A stretch of 52,094 nt of DNA from Cytophagales bacterium (GCA_947457925.1 CANGYA010000007.1:1-52094); one strand, 5' to 3'; numbered from the stretch's first letter, positions 27,168 to 36,431 are shown. Made by a program: numbers and translations. Notes: generated from the sequence alone by a model not told the origin.

Positions 27168-28832
27168 ATGGAAATTGCACACACAAACCTAAAAGCCTAC
27201 ACAGGCACAAAAATCCACTGCAAAGGCTGGGTACAAGAAGCTGCTTTGCGTATGTTGCTCAATAACTTAGACGCAGAAGTAGCGGAAAGACCAGACGATT
27301 TGATTGTGTACGGTGGCACAGGCAAAGCTGCTCGTAATTGGGAGGCTTTTGATATGATTGTAAAGTCTTTGATAGACTTGGAAGAAGACGAAACTTTGTT
27401 GATACAATCGGGCAAACCCGTTGGTATTTTACCAACACACAAAGATGCCCCCAGAGTAATTTTGTCTAATTCTATGCTCGTACCGAAGTGGGCAAATTGG
27501 GAAAATTTCAGGGAGTTAGAAGCTAAAGGCTTGACCATGTACGGACAAATGACCGCAGGTTCTTGGATTTACATAGGTTCGCAGGGCATTGTGCAAGGCA
27601 CTTACGAAACTTTTGCCGAAGTAGCCCGCAAACATTTTGGCGGTACATTACGACACACTTTGAACGTAACCGCAGGTTTAGGCGGTATGGGTGGGGCTCA
27701 ACCCTTAGCAATTACCATGAATGAAGGGGTGTGTTTAGCTGCTGAAGTAGAAGAATGGCGAATAGACAAAAGATTGGAAACCAAATACTTAGACGAAAAA
27801 TATCACGACATTGACCAAGCTATAGATAAGGCGTTGGAATATAAAAAAGATGGCAAGGCACTTTCTATTGGTGTGGTTTGTAATGCCGTAGATTTATTAG
27901 AAAAATTATTGAAACGTGGTATCGTACCTGATACAATGACAGACCAAACGTCTGCTCATGATGCCTTAGTTGGTTATTTTCCTGAAAATTTATCGGTAAC
28001 ACAAGCCAAAGTATTGCGTGAAAGTAACCCACAAGACTATGTAGAAAAGTCTTTGGACACGATGGCACACCACGTAAAACTGATGATAGAGTTTCAACGT
28101 AAAGGCACTATTGTTTTTGACTACGGCAACAACCTAAGAGGACAAGCCAAAGACAAAAGAGGTATAGAAAATGCCTTTGACTTCCCCGGTTTTGTGCCTG
28201 CGTACATTCGTCCAATGTTCTGCGAAGGCAAGGGACCTTTCCGTTTTGTAGCTTTGTCTGGCGACCCCGAAGACATTTACAAGTGCGATGAAATGTTATT
28301 GGAATTGTTCCCTGAAGACAAAAGTTTGGCTCGTTGGCTCAAAATGGCAAGAGAAAGAATTGCGTTTCAAGGTTTGCCTGCCCGTATCTGTTGGTTGCGT
28401 ATGGGCGAAAGACAAAAAGCTGCCTTAGCATTTAACAAAATGGTGAAAAAAGGCATCTTGAAAGCCCCTATCGTGATTGGTAGAGACCATTTGGACACAG
28501 GTTCGGTAGCTTCGCCAAACAGAGAAACAGAAGCAATGCCAGACGGTTCAGATGCTATTGCAGATTGGCCTATCCTTAATGCCCTCATAAATACGGCAGG
28601 AGGAGCAAGTTGGGTGTCTTTACATCATGGCGGCGGTGTGGGTATCGGTTACTCTATTCATGCGGGTATGGTGATAGTGGCAGACGGCACAAAATCTGCT
28701 AAAAAACGCCTTAAAAGAGTGTTGAACAATGACCCTGCGATGGGTGTCATTCGCCATGCAGACGCAGGTATGCCTATAGCCCTTGACTATGCTGAAAGAT
28801 TTGGTTTAGATTTGAAGAAAAGGTTGAAATAA
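27168..28832 (+). CDS. hutU: urocanate hydratase (urocanase)
   Basis: Second step of histidine degradation: converts urocanate to imidazolonepropionate using a tightly bound NAD as electrophile. The ATG at 27168 gives 554 residues, the family norm of about 555; the longer frame from 27075 adds 31 non-family residues. The NAD-binding segment [16 protein letters not shown] and the active-site Cys in [12 protein letters not shown] are visible, along with [10 protein letters not shown]. hutH, hutI and hutG are not in the window. Transcription ends at the hairpin 28856-28888. Confidence 0.96.
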   Translation: MEIAHTNLKAYTGTKIHCKGWVQEAALRMLLNNLDAEVAERPDDLIVYGGTGKAARNWEAFDMIVKSLIDLEEDETLLIQSGKPVGILPTHKDAPRVILSNSMLVPKWANWENFRELEAKGLTMYGQMTAGSWIYIGSQGIVQGTYETFAEVARKHFGGTLRHTLNVTAGLGGMGGAQPLAITMNEGVCLAAEVEEWRIDKRLETKYLDEKYHDIDQAIDKALEYKKDGKALSIGVVCNAVDLLEKLLKRGIVPDTMTDQTSAHDALVGYFPENLSVTQAKVLRESNPQDYVEKSLDTMAHHVKLMIEFQRKGTIVFDYGNNLRGQAKDKRGIENAFDFPGFVPAYIRPMFCEGKGPFRFVALSGDPEDIYKCDEMLLELFPEDKSLARWLKMARERIAFQGLPARICWLRMGERQKAALAFNKMVKKGILKAPIVIGRDHLDTGSVASPNRETEAMPDGSDAIADWPILNALINTAGGASWVSLHHGGGVGIGYSIHAGMVIVADGTKSAKKRLKRVLNNDPAMGVIRHADAGMPIALDYAERFGLDLKKRLK

Positions 28833-28855
28833 TTTGATTATTGAGTAAAACTTTT

Positions 28856-28888
28856 AATCCCTAAGGGTTTCTGAAACCCTTAGGGATT
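28856..28888. terminator. bidirectional terminator-like hairpin after hutU
   Basis: Arms 28856-28870 and 28874-28888 pair perfectly around a 3-nt loop, between two convergent genes. The T-run is weak. Confidence 0.65.
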
Positions 28889-28895
28889 TGCAACT

Positions 28896-29459
28896 TTATT
28901 TAGTTTTTGGCTCAAATTCGGGCATAGATGGATTAGCCACAAAAGGTTTTACTGTATTTTCATCATCATCAAAACCACAAGTTTCACAAGATAACTCTTT
29001 CCAAATAATCTTGCAATTTAGTAGTTTTTCAATATCTGCTACCTTGTAAGTAACCACTACAAAGTCAATTCCCTCTGGTATTTTATTAGCTGGTAGTATC
29101 AAATTGATATAAGCACTTTCTTGATAATTGCTCAGGGTAGCACCTTTAATGTCTTTTAAGAAAAAGTTTGATAAACCATTGCTTTGAGGTAACTCCATAT
29201 TCTTAGCCACTTGCCTATAAGCTATTGTCTTCAATTTATTATTTTTCGTAGGATAATAGGCTTGTAACAGACCATCTTTGTTGGCTTTCAACAGTTTAGC
29301 TGCTAAACTCTCTATGCCTTGTCGTTTATCTTGTAGTTTGATACCTCGCCATGTTTGAGTTTTATTGGTATTTACATACATGGTTACCTCTGTTTGTGCA
29401 TAGAGTTGGGTGATGAACAAACAAAAATATAGACTCAAAGCAAGCATTAACTTTTTCAT
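28896..29459 (-). CDS. small exported protein with GldN-like features (187 aa)
   Basis: The start at 29459 (MKKLMLALSLYFCLFITQLYAQ) gives a clean signal peptide; a start at 29471 would add four residues. The mature part resembles GldN in two places: LAAKLLKANKDGLLQAYYPTK against VIIDAVKAGILRPYMND, and NLILPANKIPEGIDF against ITIILPADKNPTGVEK, in the same order and similar spacing. It may be a short paralogue or partner of the T9SS ring protein. A CETCGFDDD region near the C-terminus could bind metal, but the tail is Pro-rich and low complexity. The upstream 27-bp motif is shared with the lipoprotein gene beyond it. Confidence 0.6.
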   Translation of the reverse strand: MKKLMLALSLYFCLFITQLYAQTEVTMYVNTNKTQTWRGIKLQDKRQGIESLAAKLLKANKDGLLQAYYPTKNNKLKTIAYRQVAKNMELPQSNGLSNFFLKDIKGATLSNYQESAYINLILPANKIPEGIDFVVVTYKVADIEKLLNCKIIWKELSCETCGFDDDENTVKPFVANPSMPEFEPKTK

Positions 29460-29502
29460 GGGTTCGTACAATTAAGAGTGTTAAAATAGTTTTACTTAAA
29501 GG

Positions 29503-29529
29503 GTACGAATAAGGGTAAAAGGTTGTATG
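29503..29529 (-). promoter_or_regulatory. 27-bp promoter-like motif, copy 1
   Basis: On the minus strand it reads ACAACCTTTT, a short spacer, then TTCGTAC. It differs at one position of 27 from the motif at 30286-30312. CAACC plus CGTA with 13-14 bp between resembles an ECF-sigma-type promoter. Located about 45 bp upstream of its start codon. Confidence 0.5.
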
Positions 29530-29602
29530 AAAATCATTTTTTTTAATTAACTCTTTGTAGTTAAAATATAATCTTTGCCATAAAACTTATTTAATGTCAA
29601 AG

Positions 29603-30223
29603 CTACCATTTGCAATCTTCTCCTATACAGTAATACCAATTTGTATCAAATTTTTTTAGCTTCATAAAATAATTTTTCCACTCAATTTTGTTGATTTTAT
29701 TCAACTCTGGAACATAGTATAAATGATGATACTTAGTCAAATGAAGTGCTACAAAATTTCCATTGGTAGGCTTACTCACCACTGCATAAATACCACTTAT
29801 TTCATAGGTTGGTATTTTTAAATCATAATAACGATTAACAAGATTTATTGAGTATTCCAAACATTTTAATTTTGTAGTTGTTGGTGAAGTGCCAAAACGT
29901 TTTTGATAAATAGAGAGGTATGCAGCACTATCATTCTTTAAAAAATAATCCCAACTAACTGTATATCTTGAAGCAAAAATATAATCAGAAGTCTCAGTTG
30001 TAACGTCATAAAGTAAGAACTTATTAATCCAAGCATATTTTTTACTATTATCTTCTCCTTGCGTCCTTATAGCCTGGATTTGTGTACCATAAAAAATATC
30101 CATATTTTTATGCTTGTTAGCTTCATAAAATTTTTTACATATCTCAATATTTCCTTCTTCTGTTAGTGAAGTTGAACAACTCATAGAGAAAATAATACTA
30201 AAATAAATAAGATATGTTTTCAT
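29603..30223 (-). CDS. putative lipoprotein of unknown function (206 aa)
   Basis: I do not recognise the family. The N-terminus (MKTYLIYFSIIFSMSC) is a lipoprotein signal with the modified Cys at 16. The mature part has many Tyr and Lys (YYDLKIPTYEISGIYAVV, YHHLYYVPELNKINKIEW) and two Cys near the end (WYYCIGEDCKW). It probably sits in the cell envelope. It shares the upstream 27-bp motif with the small exported-protein gene that follows it on the same strand, so they may answer the same signal. Confidence 0.6.
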   Translation of the reverse strand: MKTYLIYFSIIFSMSCSTSLTEEGNIEICKKFYEANKHKNMDIFYGTQIQAIRTQGEDNSKKYAWINKFLLYDVTTETSDYIFASRYTVSWDYFLKNDSAAYLSIYQKRFGTSPTTTKLKCLEYSINLVNRYYDLKIPTYEISGIYAVVSKPTNGNFVALHLTKYHHLYYVPELNKINKIEWKNYFMKLKKFDTNWYYCIGEDCKW

Positions 30224-30285
30224 AGTTTTTTATTTATCTAATTAGATACAGTTATATAAGACTAAAAATAGCACTATCTAAAAGT

Positions 30286-30312
30286 GTACGAATAAAGGTA
30301 AAAGGTTGTATG
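30286..30312 (-). promoter_or_regulatory. 27-bp promoter-like motif, copy 2
   Basis: Nearly identical to 29503-29529 (26 of 27 positions), ending about 63 bp before the lipoprotein start. Outside this block the two upstream regions are not similar, so the block is conserved on its own. Confidence 0.5.
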
Positions 30313-30328
30313 CAATTTTTTATTTTAG

Positions 30329-30368
30329 AAAAGCCCTATAAAGTTCTCAAAACTTTCATAGGGCTTTT
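30329..30368 (-). terminator. terminator hairpin after the GlmU-like gene
   Basis: Arms near 30329-30345 and 30351-30368 pair (AAAAGCCCTAT, one bulge, AAAGTT) around a short loop just after the GlmU-like stop. Confidence 0.65.
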
Positions 30369-30372
30369 TTAC

Positions 30373-31572
30373 TTAACTTTGTTTGTAAATATGCTGCAAA
30401 ATATCTTTTTCTACGGCAGTAAGGCTAAGATTTCGGCGTTGCATTACCCTTTCTACCATTAAACAGAAAGAGGCAAAGTCAAATTTATCAAAGTTTTCTG
30501 CTCCGCCCCACGCAAAACTTGGCACATACTTAGGCGGAAACGCAGCCCCAAAAAGATTTGCTCCTACCCCTACTACTGTGCCTGTATTTAGCATAGTGTT
30601 GATACTGCACTTGGCGTGGTCGCCCATGAGAGTCCCACAAAATTGTTTGCCTGTGCCTACCATTTTTTGTTCGGCATAGTTCCAAATTTTCACTTCGCCG
30701 TAGTTGTTTTTGAGGTTAGACGTATTGGTATCTGCGCCCAAATTACACCATTCCCCTATTACCGAATTGCCCAAAAAGCCGTCATGCCCTTTGTTAGAAT
30801 AGCCAAAAATTACAGAGTTACTAATTTCTCCGCCTACTTTTGAATACAAACCAATCGTAGTGTCGCCTTTAATTTTTGCCCCCATATTTACCTCCGCCCC
30901 TTCGCCCAAAGCAAAAGCACCTTTAATAATAGCCCCTTCGTGTACTTTGGCGTTTTTACCAATATAAATAGGTGCTTCCTCTGCATTCAAAATAGCTGCT
31001 TTGATGCTTGCTCCTTCCTCCACAAAAATATTTTCGCTGCCATAGACTATGGTATGTTTGTCCGTAATCACTTGGCTTTTGCGGTTGTGCGTTACTAACT
31101 GAAAATCTCTAATAATTTCTTGGCGGTTTTCTGTAAATATATCGTAAGGGTATTGTATCAATGTAATTTTGTGAGAACACGCTAACTGCTGAAACTGTGG
31201 TGTATTACTCACCACCAACAAATCTTCTACAGAACCAAAGTGTTGAGTGGTTTTTAGGGCTAATAATTGGAATTGATGCCAAATAGCTGACTCATTCGGC
31301 ATATTTTGAATAGCCTCCAAAGTATTCGTGTCTGGACACAAACCGCCATTGATGTATAGTTTCGTATGCGAACTATCTTGTGAAATAGGATATTTGCTAT
31401 GTAAATAAGGCGTTGTCAAATAAAAAGTTTGGCTGTTAGCTACTTTTAAATGCTGCTGCCATTTTTCCACAATGGTCAAAATACCTACTCTACAATGAGC
31501 AATAGGACGAGTAAATGTAAGTGGCAATAAGTTTTTCCACTGTAAAGGTACATCAAAAAAAATTGTTTGCAT
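30373..31572 (-). CDS. GlmU-like putative sugar nucleotidyltransferase (399 aa)
   Basis: Bacteroidota-type GlmU-related protein: an N-terminal nucleotidyltransferase-like region (PLTFTRPIAHCRVGILTIVEKW) and a C-terminal left-handed beta-helix of hexapeptide repeats (PIYIGKNAKVHEGAIIKGAFALG; AEVNMGAKIKGDTTIGLYSKVGG). The ATG at 31572 begins the family sequence; the extension to 31662 is unrelated and overlaps the repeat region upstream. It may transfer an acyl or nucleotidyl group to a sugar phosphate for envelope synthesis. It differs from true GlmU at the N-terminus, so the exact reaction is not certain. Confidence 0.8.
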   Translation of the reverse strand: MQTIFFDVPLQWKNLLPLTFTRPIAHCRVGILTIVEKWQQHLKVANSQTFYLTTPYLHSKYPISQDSSHTKLYINGGLCPDTNTLEAIQNMPNESAIWHQFQLLALKTTQHFGSVEDLLVVSNTPQFQQLACSHKITLIQYPYDIFTENRQEIIRDFQLVTHNRKSQVITDKHTIVYGSENIFVEEGASIKAAILNAEEAPIYIGKNAKVHEGAIIKGAFALGEGAEVNMGAKIKGDTTIGLYSKVGGEISNSVIFGYSNKGHDGFLGNSVIGEWCNLGADTNTSNLKNNYGEVKIWNYAEQKMVGTGKQFCGTLMGDHAKCSINTMLNTGTVVGVGANLFGAAFPPKYVPSFAWGGAENFDKFDFASFCLMVERVMQRRNLSLTAVEKDILQHIYKQS

Positions 31573-31626
31573 GATTAGTTTGGTTAAAATTAGGAATGAA
31601 ATTAAGTTGTGTAGTGTCTTAAATGT

Positions 31627-31724
31627 CCCCACCACTGCTTTCCAACTCAGTTGCTCCCCCACAGGGGAGGGAACTTAATAATCAATAAGTTACCCCTCCC
31701 TGTGGGGAGGGGCAGGGGTGGGGC
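31627..31724. repeat. GC-rich palindromic repeat, copy 3 (98 bp)
   Basis: Two inverted halves, each with CCCCACC...CTCCCCCACAGGGGAGGGAACTTA-like sequence, meet at ATAATCAA. The core (GCCCCACCCC, CCCTCCCCAYAGGGAGGG) is shared with the repeats at 14531 and 17241, but the GTTTATGAATAA ends are missing. Confidence 0.6.
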
Positions 31725-31769
31725 TAAATTAATGCTATATAAATCACATGAACTACTAAAAACCTTAAA

Positions 31770-31806
31770 AAAAACACCTCTTACTAAACAAGTAAGAGGT
31801 GTTTTT
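31770..31806 (-). terminator. terminator after nuoL
   Basis: 15-bp perfect stem (31770-31784 with 31792-31806), 7-nt loop, with a long T-run on the minus strand just after it, 17 bp beyond the nuoL stop. Confidence 0.85.
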
Positions 31807-31822
31807 AGCTAAGCAACTATTT

Positions 31823-33745
31823 TTAAAACAAGAAACTTCTTAAAGTGAAACTGATAAATATAATAATGCCTATGACCATAGCAAAGATATAGTAGCCAAC
31901 AGAACCACTTTGTAATAAACGAATCTGCCCGCCAATGGTAACAACCATTTTACCTACACCTTCTACGACCATATTAATAGCTGTTTCTGCAATGTTATAC
32001 AATACTTCTGATAGAGAATACAATGGTTTTACAACTAATGAATCATACAATTCGTCTATGTAATATTTATTGTAAACTACTTTTGTTGCACCTTGAATTT
32101 GGCTGTCTTCTGCTGGTACATTTTTGTTATTGCCATATGTGAACCACGCTGCTGCTATAGAAATGATGGCTGCACCTGTAGAAATTCCCATTAACATATA
32201 TTCCGTACTATGCGAAACTGTGTGTGTACCAAAAGAAGGATTTACACTTTTTGACAATTCATACAAAGGCGACATGAAATTTGCCAACATATTTGTTCCA
32301 AAAACTTCGGGTAAGCCCATAAAACCACCTACCATAGACAACAAAGCCAAAATCATAAGTGGCAAAGTCATAGAAATAGGCGACTCGTGCAAATGTTCTT
32401 TTTGGTGTTTTGTACCTCTAAAATCTCCAAAGAAAGTTAAGAAAAACAAACGGAACATATAGAAAGAAGTCATCATAGAGCCTAAAATACCTAATGCCCA
32501 CATGATTTTGTTATGTTCGTAAACATGTAATAATATCTCGTCTTTTGAGAAGAAACCCGCAAAAGGCGGAATACCTGAAATAGCTATTGTACCAATAGCA
32601 AAAGTCGCAAAGGTGATTTTCAAGTCGCCTTTCAAACCTCCCATTTTGCGAATATCCTGCTCGTCTGACATGGCGTGAATAACCGAACCAGCACCCAAGA
32701 ACAACAAGGCTTTGAAAAATGCGTGGGTCATTACGTGGAACATAGCAGAAGTGTAAGACATCATGCCTAATGCCAAAAACATATAACCTAATTGGCTAAC
32801 AGTTGAGTACGCCAATACTTTTTTGATGTCGTTTTGGAACAAACCAATAGAGGCAGCAAATAAAGCCGTACACAAACCTATAATACCTACAAAATTTAAT
32901 GTATCTGGGGCTAAAGTATATAACAAATTAGAACGGACTACCATGTAAATACCTGCCGTAACCATTGTAGCAGCGTGGATAAGGGCAGAAACAGGCGTGG
33001 GACCCGCCATAGCATCTGGTAACCACGTATATAAAGGAATTTGAGCAGATTTACCCATTGCACCAATGAACAAACAGAACGTAATAAGGGCAATCGTAGG
33101 GTCGCCAACTTGTGCAGATTGAGCTACTTTTGCGAATAATTCTGTATATTCGGCTGTACCGTAGTTTATAAAGATTAAGAAAATGCCTACCAAGAAGCCT
33201 AAATCACCAATACGGTTCATTACAAAGGCTTTGCGGGCTGCATCTCCGTATTTTTCATTTTTATTCCAAAAACCAATTAACAAATAAGAACATAAACCTA
33301 CGCCTTCCCAACCAAAGAACATCACTACATAGTTAGACCCCATGACTAAGAGTAACATAGAGAACATAAACAAGTTCAGAAAAGCCATAAACTTGCCAAA
33401 ACCTTCGTCGTGGTGCATATAACCCACCGAGTAAATGTGTATCAATGAGCCAATCCCTGTAACGACCATTAACATTAACAAAGAAAGTTGGTCTATAAGG
33501 TACGAAAACTTGATGCTGACTGTACCTATGGTTAGCCACTCGAAAAGTTCGGCAGTGATAGGTTGGCTGCCTCCACTCAAAAAGGCATTGAACAGAATCA
33601 GAGATACCACAAAAGAGGCTACGGCAGAAGCTACACTAATAACACCTGCTGCACTGTTGGGGATATTGCGAAAGCCCAAGCCATTGACCAAGAAGCCCAC
33701 AAAAGGGAAAAGTGGCACTAAGGCACAGAGTAAGGTTAGTTGCAT
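31823..33745 (-). CDS. nuoL: NADH-quinone oxidoreductase subunit L
   Basis: Large proton-pumping membrane subunit of complex I, 640 residues, full length. About 14-16 membrane helices carry the antiporter-like core (FFGWEGVGLCSYLLIGFW, KSAQIPLYTWLPDAMAGPTPVSALIHAATMV, HAFFKALLFLGAGSVIHAM). The C-terminal lateral-helix region includes the typical NKYYIDELYDSLVVKP. No other nuo gene is within the window: the neighbour upstream on that strand is absent for 299 bp and ribD is divergent. It is either an isolated nuoL or a subunit of a related NADH-linked or bicarbonate-uptake complex. Confidence 0.93.
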   Translation of the reverse strand: MQLTLLCALVPLFPFVGFLVNGLGFRNIPNSAAGVISVASAVASFVVSLILFNAFLSGGSQPITAELFEWLTIGTVSIKFSYLIDQLSLLMLMVVTGIGSLIHIYSVGYMHHDEGFGKFMAFLNLFMFSMLLLVMGSNYVVMFFGWEGVGLCSYLLIGFWNKNEKYGDAARKAFVMNRIGDLGFLVGIFLIFINYGTAEYTELFAKVAQSAQVGDPTIALITFCLFIGAMGKSAQIPLYTWLPDAMAGPTPVSALIHAATMVTAGIYMVVRSNLLYTLAPDTLNFVGIIGLCTALFAASIGLFQNDIKKVLAYSTVSQLGYMFLALGMMSYTSAMFHVMTHAFFKALLFLGAGSVIHAMSDEQDIRKMGGLKGDLKITFATFAIGTIAISGIPPFAGFFSKDEILLHVYEHNKIMWALGILGSMMTSFYMFRLFFLTFFGDFRGTKHQKEHLHESPISMTLPLMILALLSMVGGFMGLPEVFGTNMLANFMSPLYELSKSVNPSFGTHTVSHSTEYMLMGISTGAAIISIAAAWFTYGNNKNVPAEDSQIQGATKVVYNKYYIDELYDSLVVKPLYSLSEVLYNIAETAINMVVEGVGKMVVTIGGQIRLLQSGSVGYYIFAMVIGIIIFISFTLRSFLF

Positions 33746-33962
33746 AATATTGAATGAATATGGTTCAGGAACAGTATTTTTTAAGCAAATACCGTTTGAT
33801 AGAAAGCTACTTTTTTACTTCAAGTCGCAAAGTAAAAAAAGAAAGTCGTTTTACAAAAAATATTTCTCTACAATATTTTTTACACTTCAAGTAAAAGTCG
33901 TTTCAAACTGTAGTTTGATGCTCTTAAGTTAAGAAAACAGTACATTCGCCTAAAAGTTTTTA

Positions 33963-33995
33963 TTTTGTGTAAACCCAAAGAATAATGTAATTTTG
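33963..33995 (+). promoter_or_regulatory. ribD promoter (-33 TTTTG, -7 TAATTTTG)
   Basis: TTTTG (33963-33967) and TAATTTTG (33988-33995) are 20 bp apart, matching both Bacteroidota promoter elements. The ribD ATG is 49 bp on. Confidence 0.7.
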
Positions 33996-34044
33996 AAAAT
34001 CTTAAAAAATACTACACATACATATTAATTAATAACAGTTCAAT

Positions 34045-35067
34045 ATGCAACAGCATCTTTCTTACATGAAACGTACCTTTGACCTTGCTCTATTGGGACG
34101 AGGACAAGTTTGCCCTAATCCTATGGTGGGTTGTGTAATTGTACATAACGATAAGATAATTGGCGAAGGGTATCATCAAAAATATGGCGAAGCTCATGCA
34201 GAAGTGAATGCTATAGCAAGTGTGCAGCACAAAGAGTTGTTGAAAGAAGCTACGGTATATGTAAATTTAGAACCTTGCTCACATTTTGGCAAAACACCGC
34301 CTTGTGCAGACTTATTGATAAAGCACCAAGTAAAAAAAGTAGTGGTTTGTAATTTAGACAGTAATCCGTTGGTGGCGGGCAAAGGTATTCAGAAACTACG
34401 CAGTACAGGAATAGAAGTAGAGGTAGGTGTATTGGAGGAAGAAGGCAAAAATTTGAATAAACGATTTTTTACGTCTATGGAACACCAACGCCCTTACATT
34501 GTGCTGAAATGGGCAGAAACGGCAGACGGTTTTATTGCTCGTGAAGACTATAATTCTCGGTGGATTAGCAATGAGTTTTCTCGTATGCTCGTACACAAAT
34601 GGCGAACCGAAGAAAGTGCTATTTGGGTGGGTAAAAATACGGCTTTGCACGACAACCCACAACTCAATGCTCGTAATTGGACGGGTAAACAACCTGTGAG
34701 AGTGGTCATGGACAGCCAACTCACTTTGCCAAGTTCCTTGCATTTGTTTGACCAAACACAAGCTACTTTGTGCTATAACCTCCAAAAATCTGCCTATCAC
34801 GAAAAACTTGAATATATACAACTAAACTCTACCAACTTCGTTAAACAAATAGTGGCAGATTTGTATGCACGCAAACTGCAATCTGTTTTGGTAGAAGGCG
34901 GTGCAATGTTGCTCAATAGTTTGTTAGAGGCGGATTTATGGGACGAAATTCGTTTGTTTAAATGTGAGGCTATTTTTGGAAAAGGAATAGCTGCCCCACG
35001 CCCAAAAGGTAAGTTGTTTAGCAAAGAACATCTACAAACAGATACTTTGTATGTGTATCGCAAGTAA
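34045..35067 (+). CDS. ribD: bifunctional riboflavin deaminase/reductase RibD
   Basis: Second and third steps of riboflavin synthesis: deaminates and reduces the GTP-derived pyrimidine. 340 residues. The deaminase half has the zinc site His51-Ala-Glu53 (GEAHAEVNAI) and Cys78/Cys87 (EPCSHFGKTPPCADLL). The reductase half follows (YIVLKWAETADGFIA, SRWISNEFSRMLVHKWR, VWVGKNTALHDNPQLNAR, LVEGGAMLLNSLL). Both are intact. No other rib gene is adjacent. Two small genes follow closely and may share its transcript. Confidence 0.95.
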   Translation: MQQHLSYMKRTFDLALLGRGQVCPNPMVGCVIVHNDKIIGEGYHQKYGEAHAEVNAIASVQHKELLKEATVYVNLEPCSHFGKTPPCADLLIKHQVKKVVVCNLDSNPLVAGKGIQKLRSTGIEVEVGVLEEEGKNLNKRFFTSMEHQRPYIVLKWAETADGFIAREDYNSRWISNEFSRMLVHKWRTEESAIWVGKNTALHDNPQLNARNWTGKQPVRVVMDSQLTLPSSLHLFDQTQATLCYNLQKSAYHEKLEYIQLNSTNFVKQIVADLYARKLQSVLVEGGAMLLNSLLEADLWDEIRLFKCEAIFGKGIAAPRPKGKLFSKEHLQTDTLYVYRK

Positions 35068-35093
35068 GTAACATTTCACAAAAATTTCCTTAT

Positions 35094-35318
35094 ATGAAAA
35101 GCATTGTTGTTGCATTGGTAGGTTGTGTTTCTTTAGTATATTTAATCAATCCCTCGGCGGGCATTATAGAAATTCTACCAGATAATCTTCCTGTTGTGGG
35201 CAATTTAGATGAAGCCACTGCTGCTGCCTTGTTGTTGTCATCTTTGCGTTATTTTGGCTTAGATTTAGCCAATTTGTTCAAAAAAGAAGATAAGAAAGAT
35301 ATTTTAAAAAAATCTTAA
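35094..35318 (+). CDS. short DUF1232-like membrane protein (74 aa)
   Basis: One hydrophobic N-terminal segment (IVVALVGCVSLVYLIN), then IIEILPDNLPVVGNLDEATAAALLLSSLRYFG, which matches the PDxxPxxGxxDD-like pattern of the DUF1232 (YkvA) family of small membrane proteins, with a Lys-rich tail. Role unknown. It starts 26 bp after ribD. Confidence 0.65.
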   Translation: MKSIVVALVGCVSLVYLINPSAGIIEILPDNLPVVGNLDEATAAALLLSSLRYFGLDLANLFKKEDKKDILKKS

Positions 35319-35339
35319 TCCCTTCATTAATAAACTATT

Positions 35340-35510
35340 ATGAAAAATTTTAGACCATTATTCGCCTTATTATTCGTAAGCACTATAGCCATTGGCTCGT
35401 TGTCATCTTGTATGAAAGCTGCCTGCCATGCCAATAAAAAACACGCCGTTAGCAAACACAAACACTATAACAGTATTCAGTATAGAAGTTATGGTAGAAG
35501 TCATCATTAA
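35340..35510 (+). CDS. small His/Lys-rich lipoprotein (56 aa)
   Basis: Begins with a lipoprotein signal (MKNFRPLFALLFVSTIAIG, then SLSSC, Cys24), followed by a short basic tail rich in His and Lys (HANKKHAVSKHKHYN, GRSHH). It starts 21 bp after the DUF1232-like gene and is followed by a good terminator. No relative is recognised. The tail could bind metal or membrane surface. Confidence 0.6.
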   Translation: MKNFRPLFALLFVSTIAIGSLSSCMKAACHANKKHAVSKHKHYNSIQYRSYGRSHH

Positions 35511-35551
35511 GAGTTTTCTAACTATTTTTTGTTAAGTTCATGATTAGTTTT

Positions 35552-35587
35552 AAAGATGTCATCTTTCCAAAAGATGACATCTTTTTT
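35552..35587 (+). terminator. terminator after the ribD gene cluster
   Basis: 14- to 15-bp perfect stem (35552-35566 with 35570-35584) closing on a tight loop, followed by a T-run (35582-35587), 41 bp after the small lipoprotein stop. Confidence 0.85.
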
Positions 35588-35695
35588 AATATCTTTGAAT
35601 AGGTAGAAAACAAGCAATAAATTGCTATTTTTCAGTCAAATTTTGTATTTGTACTTCATTTACAAGTAGTTATATAAATTAAAATACCAAAAACA

Positions 35696-36283
35696 ATGGA
35701 CAAACCAAACTTAACTAAAGACATCTCTCTTGCTGACTTTAATGATTTTTATTGGTTGAAACAAGAACTTGTTGATTTTTGTAAAACTGTTGGGCTTCCA
35801 ACTACAGGCGGAAAAATAGAAATAACTAACCGTATTCGCCATTATCTATCTACAGGCACAATCATTAAAAGCCAAACTGTAAAAAATAAGAGTACCTCAA
35901 CATTTGATTGGAATGCAGAGCTATTAAGCCCCGAAACAATTATTACGGATAGCTATAAAAATGGGGAAAATGTTAGACGTTTTTTCTTACAAGAAATTGG
36001 TAGTCATTTTTCTTTTAATGTAATTTTTATGAATTGGATAAAAGAAAATGTTGGTAAGACATTAGGAGAGGCAGTAATTGAGTGGCACAGAATAAATGAG
36101 TTGAAAAAAGATAAAAACTATGAGAGTGAAATAGCACCACAATTTGAGTACAACAAGTACATGAGGGCTTTTCTTAAAGACAATCCAGACTTATCAAGTG
36201 CAGACGCAATGAAGTATTGGAAATTAAAAAGTGCAAAAAGAGGCACCAATGAATATGAAAAAACAGACTTGGAATTGAAGTAA
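35696..36283 (+). CDS. SAP-domain protein with DUF6434-like region (195 aa)
   Basis: An N-terminal SAP-type helix-extended-helix (LKQELVDFCKTVGLPTTGGKIEITNRIRHYL), a fold that often binds DNA, is followed by a region starting FDWNAELLSPETIITDSYKNGENVRRFF that matches the pattern of the DUF6434 domain. The rest is helical and charged. No signal peptide or membrane helix. Function unknown; a DNA-associated cytosolic protein is the likeliest reading. It stands alone. Confidence 0.7.
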   Translation: MDKPNLTKDISLADFNDFYWLKQELVDFCKTVGLPTTGGKIEITNRIRHYLSTGTIIKSQTVKNKSTSTFDWNAELLSPETIITDSYKNGENVRRFFLQEIGSHFSFNVIFMNWIKENVGKTLGEAVIEWHRINELKKDKNYESEIAPQFEYNKYMRAFLKDNPDLSSADAMKYWKLKSAKRGTNEYEKTDLELK

Positions 36284-36431
36284 AAAGCAGTAGTAGTTTG
36301 AAATGAGTATCAATATCTTTTATGATTTGTTGATATACAACCCATTGATTTAAAACCACTGTAACATAGAGTTTACGTCCACGCAATTCTATTGTCGTTT
36401 CAAAAATGGAAATTTGCGAAAATCTTTGGAC

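Noticed and set aside
31573-31662. Upstream extension of the GlmU-like protein
   Set aside because: It reads through the edge of a GC-rich repeat and has no family similarity.
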